Shown here: one piece after another, positions 35,944 to 46,690 of the stretch
Layout of the letters: each line of letters opens with the position of its first letter
How positions within the stretch are numbered: position 1 is the stretch's first letter
Source: Falciphora oryzae
Taxonomy: Eukaryota; Ascomycota; Sordariomycetes; Magnaporthales; Magnaporthaceae
Assembly (NCBI GenBank): GCA_000733355.1
Contig: JNVV01000079.1
Span: 62,001 to 126,000, forward strand
Reading direction: 5' to 3'
DNA length: 64,000 bases
Program-made: the position numbers and the translations under genes
The notes under the pieces: model-generated
Databases searched by the model: none
What the model was told of the DNA's origin: nothing
What the model saw: only the letters and a program-made list of their open reading frames with translations

Positions 35944-36594
35944 ATGTACTCCTCCACCTTCTTCGTCACCATCGTCGCCGGCGCCGCCGGCCTCGTCTCC
36001 GCCGCCCCCGCTGGCACCTCCGACGCCGCAACTTGCCCCGTCTGGGCCGGCGCCGCCAAGAGCCTGACCAAGACCGACAGCCAGTGCTGCGTGCCCGGCG
36101 ACAAGGACGAGCTCAACTGCTGCTACCTCCCGGGTGGCAAGCCCATCAACAACAACCAGATTCCGTGCACCAGCCCCTTCTTCCAGAAGGCCGAGCGGTG
36201 GAACGAGCTCGAGCGCTGCAACACCATGAAGGTCCCGCAGACAGCGTGCAACGGCGTCGCCAAGCTGCCCGCCATCATGGCCAAGAACAAGAAGGGCAAG
36301 AGGGACAACGCGTCCTGCCCCGTCTGGGCCGGCGCCTCCAAGAGCCTGTCCAAGACGGGCGACAACCAGTGCTGCGTGCCCGGCGAGAGGAACGAGGTCA
36401 ACTGCTGCTTCACGAGCGGCAAGGGCATCAACAACGACCAGCTCCTGTGCACCAGCCCCTTCTTCCAGACGGCCGCGCGGTGGAACGACCTCGAGGGCTG
36501 CAACACGCTGAGGATCCCGGCCGCGGCGTGCAACGGCGTCGCCAAGATGCCCGCCATCATGGCCAAGCACAAGAAGAACAAGCCCTCCGCCTAG
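35944..36594 (+). CDS. Secreted two-domain cysteine-rich protein with internal Kex2 site (216 aa)
   Basis: Single exon. The signal peptide is SSTFFVTIVAGAAGLVSA, with cleavage before APAG. Two tandem homologous domains follow (about 75% identical in the alignable parts). Each has eight cysteines in the order C-CC-CC-C-C-C: TCPVWAGAAKSLTKTDSQCC / NCC / PCTSPFF / RCNTM / ACNGVAKLPAIMAK, and the same from SCPVWAGASKSLSK. Domain 1 ends KNKKGKR, a dibasic Kex2-type site, directly before domain 2, so two similar mature peptides of about 90 residues may be released. The spacing differs from hydrophobins (C-CC-C-C-CC-C). The product fits candidate apoplastic or antimicrobial secreted proteins; no named family is recognised. 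The promoter has TACATAAG near 35711 and a CT-rich 5' leader. Confidence 0.85.
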   Translation: MYSSTFFVTIVAGAAGLVSAAPAGTSDAATCPVWAGAAKSLTKTDSQCCVPGDKDELNCCYLPGGKPINNNQIPCTSPFFQKAERWNELERCNTMKVPQTACNGVAKLPAIMAKNKKGKRDNASCPVWAGASKSLSKTGDNQCCVPGERNEVNCCFTSGKGINNDQLLCTSPFFQTAARWNDLEGCNTLRIPAAACNGVAKMPAIMAKHKKNKPSA

Positions 36595-36792
36595 GGCAGC
36601 AGCTCGCTTGGCCTAGTGTTTCCTTTCTTTCCTTTCTTACTGCTCTTTTTTCCTGGTTGCATTTCATCACTGGGGTCAACACATAGACAGCATTTGGGAA
36701 GCGTTGGTGGCAATGGTGTGTTTGTGCGTATATGAAAATCGAGTCTTTCGCTTAGAAAACGGTCCTTACCCTTCAATAGATTACATTAGAGA

Positions 36793-37338
36793 TCATCCGC
36801 ACCGCTCATTGAGTTCCGTCGACGAAGAAAGCATGGAGGTCGTGCTTCCTCCCTTGCTGCCGTAGCCTTCTCCTGGACGTCGCGGCGGCAGGACCCGCGG
36901 CGGTTGTGGTAATGCCCGGCACTCGGGGTTTTGGCGTAACGAGCCTCGGTAGGGCAGTCTTCCGCTCAGCATTCTCCTCGGGCGCCCTCCTCCGGGTCCA
37001 TCTGCCTGGAGGTCACGACGGCAGGCGTCGCGCAGGCTGCGGCAGTATCCGGCGTTGGTGGCTTTGACATACAGCACCTTGGAGCGGGGCGGCGTCCTGC
37101 GGGAACTCCCGTCGCTGTCGCCGGGCGGCCCGTGAGACTTGGTCAGCTCTCGGGCGTCGGGGTGTGGGGAGGACCCGTCGCGCTGGGCCTTGGTGATAGT
37201 GGCCCCGGATGGCGGCGACGATGGGCCGCCCTCGCACATGAGGCCGATGGTATTGAAAAGTAGAGGACACAGAGTAGACTCAAAAGAGCGGCGATGGCGG
37301 GCTTGATGATGAGGGCAATTACCTGTCACTGGGGGCAT
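36793..37338 (-). CDS. Uncertain open frame (181 aa) with an internal duplication
   Basis: Open minus-strand frame with no recognised domain, signal peptide or splice support. It contains KATNAGYCRSLRDACRRDLQ at 37005-37073, whose DNA is duplicated imperfectly at 36872-36943. The second copy, in a shifted frame, reads YAKTPSAGHYHNRRGSCRRD. Its ATG falls inside the AAA relic on the other strand. It may be the remnant of a repeat-containing secreted peptide gene, or not coding at all. Confidence 0.3.
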   Translation of the reverse strand: MPPVTGNCPHHQARHRRSFESTLCPLLFNTIGLMCEGGPSSPPSGATITKAQRDGSSPHPDARELTKSHGPPGDSDGSSRRTPPRSKVLYVKATNAGYCRSLRDACRRDLQADGPGGGRPRRMLSGRLPYRGSLRQNPECRALPQPPRVLPPRRPGEGYGSKGGSTTSMLSSSTELNERCG

Positions 37339-37471
37339 CCTCTGGGCTGACAGGAGCCGGGATGGGCGGGGAAGGGACTGGTACAGCTGGTATGCGGGAA
37401 ATGATGTCGGTATTTCTGGAATCGTCGGCGGAGGCGATAGGGATGCAGGGAGGATGAGCTGGGTTCGGAGG
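37321..37471 (+). pseudogene. Broken partial copy of the AAA gene C-terminal coding region
   Basis: The plus strand here aligns with 33266-33396 of the AAA gene. Shared stretches include ACAGCTGGTATGC, AATGATGTCGG, GGCGGAGGCGA and GGATGCAGGGAGGA against the parental GCAGCTGGTATGC, AATGATGTCGG, CGCGGAGGCGA and GAATGCAAGGAGGG. The copy has small insertions, deletions and stops and no upstream AAA domain. It is a decayed duplicate of the 3' end of this or a paralogous AAA gene. Confidence 0.7.
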
Positions 37472-37718
37472 TCTGGATTTTACTAGTGCAAGTCGACCCC
37501 ATGGCGTTGTATTCGTTCCCATCAATCGCCTACTCTCCTATTCGTTGCGAAGGTCATGATAAAGGTTGTGATATAACATGGGCTGGCCTCGCCGGCCAGC
37601 TAGAATTCTAAAGCGGCAGATTACAGAGAGGTATCCGTTTCTATAGAAGAGTAAAGGTTCGTAACAAGGAAACAAGTAAATAACAAAGGAAACGCCAGGC
37701 ACATGGTTATACCCAGCT

Positions 37719-38954
37719 TCATGGCGAGGACGGCGACGAGCCCTCGTCCCTCTTCACGGGCCCCTTCTGCTTGATGATCCTGTCCCAGGCGGCGTGCATC
37801 GCCATCTGTTTGAAGTTGGTGTCCTGGTAGAGGTTGGACTTGTAGCCCCAGACGTTGTGCGTCTGCTTGGCCAGCGCCCAGCCGTCCATGCCGTCGTCGT
37901 CGGGCTGGTTGTTGATGTCGCTGTTCGCGCCGCGCGCGCCCATGCCGATGCCGGAGACGTAGGCCCACTGGGCGAAGATGCGCTGGCGGACGCTGTACAC
38001 GATCAGCTCGTTGTGGATCGACATGAGGCTCATGGCCAGGTCGACGGGCTCCTCGAGGTTCCAGGCCATGCGCAGCAGCATCTTTGCCGCGCCGCGCAGC
38101 GTGACCGCGTACGCCGTCGTGCAGGCCATGTCGCGGGCGCGGAAGACGGCGCGCTGGCCGGGCTGCTCGGCGGGGAGCTCGTCCTCGGTGCCGTTGGCGG
38201 CGGGGGCGCGCGGGTCGTCGTAGATGCGGTAGGGCCGGCCCTTGTCCCACGTGTCAAAGCAGCCGCCCAGCTGCAGCACGTCCCAGGCGCCGCTGCGGGC
38301 CATCCAGGGGTCGGAGGGGTCCGGGGTCGCCTCGTCGCCCATGCTGGGCGTCTCCTTGGTGAGCAGGTCGCGGAAGGGCCCGTTGAGCGTCGCCATGATT
38401 TCCGGCAGCTCAATGTCCCAGGCGGCGTCGGACTCGAGCACCAGCAGGGCCGGGATGCGCTTCTCGACCATGTGCTGCCAGATGTTGGCGTGCGCGCGGT
38501 AGCAGGCCTTCTCCTTCATGTTGAGGCGCTTGGGCTGCTCCGTCGGCGGCAGGCCCTGGTCGCGCAGGTCCTCGGCGATGACGGCGGGGAACCGGCTCAG
38601 CTCGAGGTCCGTGATGTAGGCCTGCAGGAAGGCCGAGTCGAAGCGGTCGTGGCGGTGCGGGAGGTTGAGGAACTGGATCGAGTTGAAGCCCAGAGTGCGG
38701 TTCGAGGCCGCCGCCCGGATGAGCTGCTCCTTGTTGACCCCTTTCTCCTCGCCCGTGATGATGGCCTGCTCGCTCAGCGGTTGCTTCCGCCAGCCGCTCG
38801 ACTTGCGCGCTCTCGTCTCGGCAATGCCATTTGACTCTGGCGCGTACAGCGTGAGGTAGCTGAGGAGGACAAAGAGGACGGTTGCAGACGCCACCAACAA
38901 GCCGACGCACCGACGCGGAGCCAGCCCCGTGGCGGCGGCCTTCTCTAATAACAT
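37719..38954 (-). CDS. GT25-family glycosyltransferase, type II membrane protein (411 aa)
   Basis: Single exon. The N-terminus has a signal anchor (VGLLVASATVLFVLLSYLTL, residues about 17-36) after a short basic cytosolic tail, placing the catalytic part in the Golgi/ER lumen. Conserved GT25 blocks are present in order: IQFLNLPHRHDRFDS, KACYRAHANIWQHMVEK (the GC..SH-like block), ALLVLESDAAWDI (the LEDDA block, here LESDA), TTAYAVTLRGAAKMLLRM and PVDLAMSLM (the PVD block). GT25 enzymes transfer galactose or other sugars to proteins or lipopolysaccharide. The fungal members have no settled acceptor. The Glu-Ser-Asp in place of Glu-Asp-Asp is common in fungal copies. Confidence 0.88.
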   Translation of the reverse strand: MLLEKAAATGLAPRRCVGLLVASATVLFVLLSYLTLYAPESNGIAETRARKSSGWRKQPLSEQAIITGEEKGVNKEQLIRAAASNRTLGFNSIQFLNLPHRHDRFDSAFLQAYITDLELSRFPAVIAEDLRDQGLPPTEQPKRLNMKEKACYRAHANIWQHMVEKRIPALLVLESDAAWDIELPEIMATLNGPFRDLLTKETPSMGDEATPDPSDPWMARSGAWDVLQLGGCFDTWDKGRPYRIYDDPRAPAANGTEDELPAEQPGQRAVFRARDMACTTAYAVTLRGAAKMLLRMAWNLEEPVDLAMSLMSIHNELIVYSVRQRIFAQWAYVSGIGMGARGANSDINNQPDDDGMDGWALAKQTHNVWGYKSNLYQDTNFKQMAMHAAWDRIIKQKGPVKRDEGSSPSSP

Positions 38955-41349
38955 CGGGGGCGAATGTTCTCCGTACGCGCCGCGGCTGATAGGATATCCG
39001 GAGCTCGGCAGTAGGGGACAGGAGAGTTTACGCGCTTCGGCTTTATTCGACGAGCTTGGCCAAGCTCAACGTGCGTGATCTTTATATGGAAGAGAAGTAC
39101 CGTGACCAAGCTGGGCGACGTTCCTGCGCCAGCCGAGTGGCTCGACCCGTAGCTTTTACATCCTGCGCGTATGGCCAGCGGCAGGGGCGCTTGGCGACAA
39201 TCATGTCCACATCCCTGCCAGATTATTCCTCCGCACGCGTATCTGCCGGCCTGGGGCGGCGAGCATGGATATGCGCGAGTCCAATATGGAAATGAAATAG
39301 AGTTGGGCAGCACGAAAGAGTCCGCGGGTTTGGTCTGACAGACCGGTTTCCTGGCGGGCGAGCCCTGGGCTGGGGCTCAAAACGTTCCCTCTTCTGCGCA
39401 GAAGTCTATTTCGGATGGGGTCGACTGCGTCAGATACCGTTCCACGCTCCAGGTGTTGGCCCGGTCTGCCAAGGTCATGAGCCGGCAGTATCCCGGGCGT
39501 TGGAACGACAGCGCCCAGGAGATCGGGGCAGGGGAAATGGGATGGGGTTTAAGGTTTGCGTCTGTTCTGCCCACGACGTCGTGGTCAGCCGCAAGCAGCG
39601 GCAGGTCTGTAACAAAAAAGGAGGTGGCAGTCTGGGTTGGCCGACGCTGACTCGATCATGTGCTGATAAATCGACGTGGAAATGCGGTCGGACGCTGGAC
39701 AAGTCGACGTTATAACGTATGTATGTCCGAACTCACAGAGAAGAGGAGCTGGGCTCGCGGCGATGACGAGACGGTGCTATCACATAAATGAACAATTATA
39801 AAGGCCTTCGATCGGCCTCCTGATGCTCGACCCGGCCCGGGCAGGCGTTTCTCTGAACATTGATGCCTAAAAAGGCCTAGCTGGTCCACCCCCAGGGATC
39901 ATCTTCTGGGACCCATCCGCGACGACGTTTCGTTACAGCGTTACAGCGCCCCATCATGCCCTCGACAATGTGCCGGACCTCACCGCTGGATCCGGACGTC
40001 GGCGAGCGGGCTGGCCGAAGTCGTCGTTGGGAAGTCCCTTGCCGCCACAAGCGCGCGCGTGGAGTGGCTGTCGAGCAGAGCAAGGTGGCTGTGCGTCGGG
40101 CTGCTGAGCCAGGAGGTTGCCAGGCACAGTGCATCGATGCCGTGCGTCCAAGCTTCAATTCTGCTGTCCTCGCAGCCCTTCCGCCATACCAATTCTGCCA
40201 ATTCTGTCGCAAACCACATCCTCAGCATGAATGCGCCTCGTCCAGCAGCCTTACAAGAAGATGTACCCTCGCTTCTCGAGACGTTGGGCAATAGCCGGAG
40301 GATGCTGGGCGTTTCCCCCATGCACCGCGCAAGAGGCATAGGCCAGATGTAGGAGGCGTGTTGGCCAGCAAGCCACTGAGATCCTGCTGGACACCAGACC
40401 CCTGGCACCCCGCGCCGAGACACCGCCTGTCATCGCAGCCAATCCGGCCAAGACATGCTGCCCAGCCCGTCCCCACAGTGTGCCCGCGACCGGAGATCGT
40501 TCCCATTCTCGGCATCAGGCCTGGCCAGATCGGCCCGCTGCAAGTTGCACTGCATGTGCGTGCAGCCGTGAATGGAGGCATTTTGTACCCCAAGCCGACA
40601 ACCTACCTACTCGCCAATCTCCACACTACAGGCCAACGACCCGACGGGCTATTGTTGGGGACTAGCTCTGCTTCCTGATTAAATTTTGTCAGGCGCAGGG
40701 AGTGTGCGGTAAGCTGACACCCGCTAGCGGTGGCGATCACCAAGTAGCGGCTGGCAGAGGAACCAACTAGCGAAAAACAAAGCACCGATGTATCCCCGGC
40801 AAATGCGTGGCTGGTGTAGCCCTCGTCGCGACGGTCTCACCCGCATGCTGCCATGTAACCTGCCGGCTGCACTGCTTGATTTGTCGCAAAACCCGAGCCA
40901 ATCGCCGTCCGGCACACGTCTCTGATATCACCACGGACTCACTGGTAATAGCCCTTGATGCCAGGTCATCTGCATCTACCCCTTTTCGTTGGGCGCGAAG
41001 GATGCACCGCCAGCACCTGCTGCCAGCGCCGACGATGGATCATTCATCGGCGGGTCGGCGGCCTGCATGTTCCGGGCCTGCCGTGCGCCATTACACCCCA
41101 ACGCCAGCTGCTTACATGCACTCTGTGCTTTCTGGGTGGTCTGTATAAAGGAGGACCAGGCCCAGGACTGTGGGCGCGCCGCTTTGTTCTACGCAGGCAC
41201 AAGGCACGCCGACTGCGCACTGCAGGTGCTACATACTCCAAGCACCGGCTTTGTGGCTGCAGAAGGCCGCTTTTTTGCGCGCACCGCGTGGGGTAACAAT
41301 CTGCCACGTTATTCTTGCCATCATCGTCGTCACTAAAAGAAGTATAACC
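38955..41349. other. Intergenic region
   Basis: No convincing gene. A minus-strand frame at 39980-40423 (ELAELVWRKGCEDSRIEAW) looks protein-like but has no recognised domain and no exon support. TATAAAGG at 41143-41150 could serve the MFS gene 200 bp downstream. Confidence 0.5.
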
Positions 41350-43077
41350 ATGTCGGAAAAGAAAGAAACTTCGTCTCCGCCAGAGGTGTCGCAGGCCGAG
41401 TCGGTTGAGGTGCCCATCGCAGCGGTCGAAACCCAAGGCTTCGACGAAAATGCGACCAAGCGGCTACTGCGGAAGCTGGACTGGCACATCATCCCGTTCA
41501 TGTCGTTGATTTACCTGTGCGTCCACTTACCTATCACAGCAGTCTGAACGGCCTCTCCTAGCGGGCACCAAGCACTAACTGACTGGCGTCCCCTTCCCTT
41601 CCACCTCCCAGGCTCTGCTTCCTCGACCGCACCAACATCGGCAATGCGCGCCTCGACCACCTCGAGCAGGATCTCAACCTTCAGGGCCTGCAGTACAACG
41701 ACTGCCTCGCCATCCTCTTCCCCTTCTACATCGCCGCCGAGATCCCGAGCAACATGATGATGAAGCGCGTCCGGCCCTCGCTCTGGCTCGCCTTCATCAT
41801 GGTCTGCTGGTCCGCCTCCATGATCGGCCAGGGTTTCGTCCGGAACTACCAGGGCATGCTCGCCACCCGCGTCTTCCTCGGCGTCTTCGAGGGCGGCCTT
41901 TATCCAGGTGTCAACTACTACATCACCCAATGGTACCCCCGGCCCGAGTGCGGCTTCCGCATGGCCCTCTTTTTCTCCGCCGCGACCTTGGCGGGGGCGT
42001 TTGGCGGGATTCTGGCCCGCGGGATCGCAGAGATGAGCGGCGTCGGCGGGCTCGCGGCCTGGTCGTGGATCTTCATCCTCGAGGGCCTGCTCAGCATCCT
42101 CGTCTCCTTCACCGCGCCCTGGGCCATCTACGACTACCCCTCCGAGGCCGGCTTCCTGACGCCCGCCGAGCGCGCCGAGGTCCAGCGCCGCCTGCGCGCC
42201 GACTCGGGCCACCTGACGGACGACTTCGACGTGAAATACGTGTGGCAGGCCATCCGCGACTGGAAGATCTACATCCACATGCTTATCTGCATGGCGGGGT
42301 TTTGCCCCATCTATTCGTTCTCGCTTTTCCTGCCCACCATCATCAAGAACATGGGGTACACCGCCAACAACGCGCAGTTGATGAGCGTGCCGCCCTACGT
42401 CTTTGCTTGCGTCTTCACCATCGCGGCGAGCTACTACGCCGACAAGCTGCAGAGGCGCGGCGTCTTCCTGATGGGCTTCCAGCTCGTCGGGATCCTGGGA
42501 TTCGCTATGCTCTGCGGGAGCGGCGACGCGTCTGTACAATACGCTGGGACCGTGTTTGCAGCTATTGGTTCGTTCTTTCTTTCATCCTATCACCCCTGGA
42601 GCCATTCCAGTGCTGACCTTGAGGGCCCTCTCCACTCCAGGTATCTACCCCCAAATCCCTCTCGGTCTTGCCTGGAATAGCGGCAACATCGGAGGCAGCC
42701 TAAAGAGAGGCACGGGCATCGCCATGCAGGTCATGGGAGGCAACTGCGGCGGCATCGTCGCTTCCTACGTCTACCTGACCCGCGACGGGCCCAGATTCAT
42801 CACCGGCCACAGCATTCTGATAGGTTTTATCAGGTAAGTCGGAGATGGCATGCCGTTCGAACAAATGGGATACGAGGGCTTGGCTAATGGTAACGTCTTA
42901 CACCCTCACAGCATGGCCTTTTTCCTCAGTGGTTTCATGTCAATGTGGTGTAAGAGGGAAAACGCAAGAAGGGACGGGCTCTCGCGGGAACTAAAAGTGG
43001 ACGAGCTCACTGAGGAGCAAAAAGGAATGGAGCGGGAGCTCGCCGACAACGTCCCATGGTTTAGGTACACCTGCTGA
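41350..43077 (+). CDS. MFS transporter, allantoate permease / anion:cation symporter family (493 aa)
   Basis: Exons 41350-41516, 41612-42567, 42641-42833 and 42912-43077; introns have GTGCGT, GTTCGT and GTAAGT donors and phases fit. After a hydrophilic N-terminus (residues 1-45) twelve membrane segments are expected. Family marks include RLLRKLDWHIIPFMSLIYLL, FLDRTNIGNARL, YNDCLAILFPFYIAAEIPSN, GMLATRVFLGVFEGGLYPGV and the long loop DYPSEAGFLTPAERAEVQRR. It ends with KRENARRDGLSRELK and ...NVPWFRYTC, the usual C-terminal sequence of Dal5-type permeases. These import allantoate, nicotinate or other organic anions across the plasma membrane. The substrate cannot be read from sequence. No partner catabolic gene is adjacent. 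Confidence 0.92.
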
Positions 43078-43191
43078 AATAGACCCTGACAAAGGAAACA
43101 TGCAAAAATGCAAAACCAGCGCCTTCAGAGTAGTCGCCGTAGTTCCTACATTTTGTCTCCATCATCAATCGGCGCTCGTCATCATATATTT

Positions 43192-46100
43192 CTAGCTCAT
43201 GGTGGAGGACGAGATACTGTTACTCACCTGCGGTCTATCCCAGCTTCCACTTGTGTTCCCGCCATCGTGCGGCGAGAGAAGCACGCCCACGAGCTGCTTC
43301 TTCCTTTTCTGGAGATTTAGGATCTCATGTTCCCGGGCAGTCTCTTCATCAGCTGACAGAGCATGTGCGACTCCGGGCACAGAAAGTCTTCCTATGATCT
43401 GGGTTGTGCGGCTGGTTGTGCTGTTGGGTTGTTCTATTGTCACTTACCTCCTCAGAGGAATCCCGGATATAGAAGCGAACGGTTGTAACCCCGTTCATCT
43501 GCCCAATGCGATGGATTCCAGCCAAGGCTTGGTCCTCAAGGTCGGGTTCCTGCATGGTTACTGCCGTCAGTTTCTCTTTTCTAGCACCCAGTAACTCTGT
43601 GGCATCGAGCGCTCGCGACTCGTCAGCTCTTGTCTCACAGTGTGGCTCTATAAGGTAGGCCCTCGAGGCCACGGTCAGCGTCAGCCTGCGTGAGAAGCCA
43701 AGTTAGCGCAGAACCAGGATGGATAGTCTCGGATCCAATACCCTCTGTTGGAATAATTTCTCTTACCCAAGCGCGCCACAAGATAAAATCAAGAGCATTA
43801 CTCTGACGTTCGGATCTTTATTGAAAATTTCCACCACTGTCTTTCTGTCCCCCCGGTGGACCTTTCCATCGAACCTGACCGTGTCGACATTGGCTTGGCG
43901 CAACCCCCTTTCGACAACATCGATAGTCATTCTCCAGCTGGAGAAGACAATACCGTGTATCCCGATCGCGTTAGGATTCGAGCTCGAAGCAAGTGAAGTG
44001 TATGGAGCAATTACGGCATTAGATAAGTCAAGACCCCTACTTTGCGCCACCCCCCACTTCCGGCCACCCCGATTCCCATACTAAATCGCCAAAACGTACC
44101 GTTTTCAATCCGCAATAGCAAATCGAAATAAAATCGCACAAATGCAAACCCAAAACCAATCGAAAGCGTTTTTTAAAGGCTTTGTAACAAGGCAAGTTTG
44201 TATTTTTAAAAGCCTTATAGGGCTAGGGATTCCGGCTCAAAGTTGAAGGTGCAAAATACATACTAATTTTACGAAAGAATAAAGTAAAATAAATCTTTAA
44301 ATTTAGATTGAATGAAACCCGGGTATTTACATTAATATAAAGTTTTAAAAGGGCTTTCCTTTACGTAAAATTGTATATTTATAACTATTTTTTTTATTTA
44401 AATAAAAAAGTTAAAAGTTTTTCCCATATAAAAAGTTTGTTAGTAAAATATAAAATATTTTTTAATTAAATAGAAAAAAATAGGTTAAAGTATACGGTTT
44501 TACTTTTAAAAAGTCCTTTTTAAACTCCATATTATATAAAATACCAAAGCCTAATCGGATATAAATTTGAAGATTTATTTAACTGTGTAATGTCGTAAAA
44601 TTAGTATGTATTTTAGACCTTTGTTTTCAAATTTAAATTTCCGGATTCATCAGTACCTAAGACATCCAAAATTAATATTTTTGAAAAGCGTTAAAAAACG
44701 GCTTTCGATTGGTTTTGGGATTGCATTTGTGCGATTTTATTTGGATTTGCTATTGCGGATTGAAAACGGTGCGTTTTGGCGATTTAGTATGGGAATCGGG
44801 GTGGCCGGAAGTGGGGGGTGGCGCAAAGTAGGGGTCTTGACTTAATGGGAGAAAAAGCGGGTATAAGCTCACCCTTGTGTGCCCGGTGGCAGTTGCTTGA
44901 TGTCCGCAACCAAGGCTACCACCTTGGATGGGGGATCCCACATATTTGGGGTATCAAAGGTAAGCATGACAAGATCATGGAGATCTTCTCGTTCTGCCCC
45001 GCTGATAGTAACTTGCGCGCAGGGGAGCAAGGAGAGTCATCACAATTAGGGGCGCGGTCTTTGGGCTTCAGCCTGCTGGTGCATTCTGGGCACAATATTT
45101 CAAGGCAGCGGAAAATCAGGGCTATGGGCTTTTGGGGAGCAAATGGGTCTTTGAATGCGCCCTCTGTGGGCTCGAGTATCTCGGCGCATTACAGGCACAC
45201 CATCGGCCCAAGGTCCCGTCTTTCCCAGCTGGCACTAACTGCTTCCCAGTCGCTACTAGGTGCGGGGGCGGCTCTACCGGCTATCGCCTCGGCGTCTTTC
45301 CTCGCATGATAGTGGTTCCCGAGGTCGCAGATTAAGCGGAGTGACTCGATCTGCTGTGGCACGTTGATGTAGGAGGATGACCGAATGACCTCAGAGCCTT
45401 GGTATAAAGCTTCATCAATTTTGATAATGAGCTTCTCACGGGCTTGCGTATACAGACTTCGCTCGGACATTGTGAATTCCACTGGACAGAGCATGTCGTG
45501 GCACGGAAGACTGATGGTGCTCTGCGGCCTCCGAAGAAGCAGGCAGGAGGGTAGCAGTGTCAATCTTTTGACCGCCTCATCTTCTCTGCCGCCTTTCCAG
45601 AGCTGAGAGATGTCGGCATCAAACCGTTTTGGGTCGGTATAGGGGAATGCGCGAGCGAAGCGCAGGAGAGTGGCGGGGTCTGTCAGCCGGTTCTGAATCG
45701 GAGCGCCGGTGACGGCCCAACGGCTGAAAGCGTTCAACTCGCAAATAGACCGGGCCATTTTGGATGAGCCATTGCGGATGAAGTGTGCTGGATTGTTGCT
45801 TGTTAGCCTTATCCAAAGACCATAGGTCTGTGGCCCCTTTACTTCGGTCTGGTACTTTACCTTCATCTAGTATTATTCTTTTCCGTCTCCTGGAAAAAAA
45901 AGTATGGTGTTGTACGGCTAGATCTTTGACTTCCACTCGGCCGAGATTGTGTGATATGTCGTGGGAGCTACGTTTGCCTGCAGGTCGGCGTGTCCAGGCA
46001 GCCTTGTTTTGGCATGATGGCGGTGGCAGACCAGCGCCCCCTCCCGTACATGGCTTTCATCATGTTAGCAAGGGAGTAGCTGCAGCATCGATTCACAATG

Positions 46101-46690
46101 TCAGTCATACCTTGAAATCTCGTTCTCCCAGGTATCCAGCACTGCAGATTCGGTGGTCAGTCACCGCTATCGAATGTCCGTTTTGAAAGGGCAGCAACGA
46201 ACCTGGAGGAGGGCCAACGATAAGCGTCGCGGCAGTCGCAAACGGATCCTCGGTTATTGGCATGTACTTGCTGCTGTCTTCCAAGTCCGCTGCTACGAGA
46301 GCAAGCATGGTAAGCGTCTTCCCGAATCCCATTGGATCTGCCACGATGCCACCGTGAAACCCGGTTGGTTCCTCGGTCGGTCTGGCAAGACCCCCGAAAC
46401 TCGATTCAGGAAACTGTAAACCATTAGAGCCATGTGTCAGGAATAAGGGAGAATCTGCAGTGCAGAAAAGCTTACACTGGGTGCTCGTTATTATTAAGCA
46501 GCTCCCACATATCCTGCGGTTTACCAGTGTATACCCAGCCGATTTCACGGCATCGCATGAACGATGGAGCGGCAGTCAGTTCAGGTCAAATTTGCGTGTC
46601 CAACGATCCCACTGCCCACCTTTTTAGGTTTGTCCGAATGGCGAAGGGCGTGGGCGTTTCCTCAAAGGTCCAAGGATATTAACTTTAAGC
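43192..46690 (-). pseudogene. SNF2/RING-type helicase (Rad5/HLTF-like) gene, damaged
   Basis: Minus-strand exons with correct splice signals give the family in order: WVYTGKPQDMWELLNNN, then Walker A ADPMGFGKTLTML (46.4 kb), VLDTWENEIS, TTYHTISAEWKSK, RIILDE (DEAH-type box), AHFIRNGSSKMARSICEL and WAVTGAPIQNRLTDP. These are followed by a RING-like cysteine cluster (FRCLEILCPECTSRLKP), KVVALVADIKQLPP, IVFSSWRMTIDVVERGL, FDGKVHRGDRK and LAGIHRIGQ (helicase C), then ILNLQKRKKQLVGVLLSPHD. Such proteins remodel chromatin or act in DNA repair. Lesions are a TAA at 45191-45189 in the first RING cysteine pair, a frame change near 45930 before the DE box and a likely 1-base loss at the exon joint near 43545. 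A transposon sits in an intron (44026-44842). Several lesions together make a functional product unlikely. Confidence 0.8.
44026..44842. mobile_element. Non-autonomous Tc1/Fot1-type element with 142-bp inverted repeats (817 bp)
   Basis: The ends are AGTCAAGACCCCTACTTTGC and its inverse, flanked by the TA dinucleotide at 44024-44025 and 44843-44844. The terminal inverted repeats (44026-44167 and 44701-44842) differ at only about three positions. Fot1-like pogo/Tc1 elements of fungi start AGTCAAG and insert at TA. The 533-bp interior is extremely AT-rich, has no transposase frame and carries a second nested inverted repeat of about 22 bp (44253-44274 and 44593-44614, around ATACATACTAATTTTACGA). 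Confidence 0.9.

Noticed and set aside
35944..36594. Tandem hydrophobin
   Set aside because: Eight cysteines per domain but the order is C-CC-CC-C-C-C, not the hydrophobin C-CC-C-C-CC-C.
37794..38834. 346-aa plus-strand frame
   Set aside because: Antisense shadow of the GT25 glycosyltransferase.
41511..42539. 342-aa minus-strand frame
   Set aside because: Antisense shadow of the MFS transporter exon 2.
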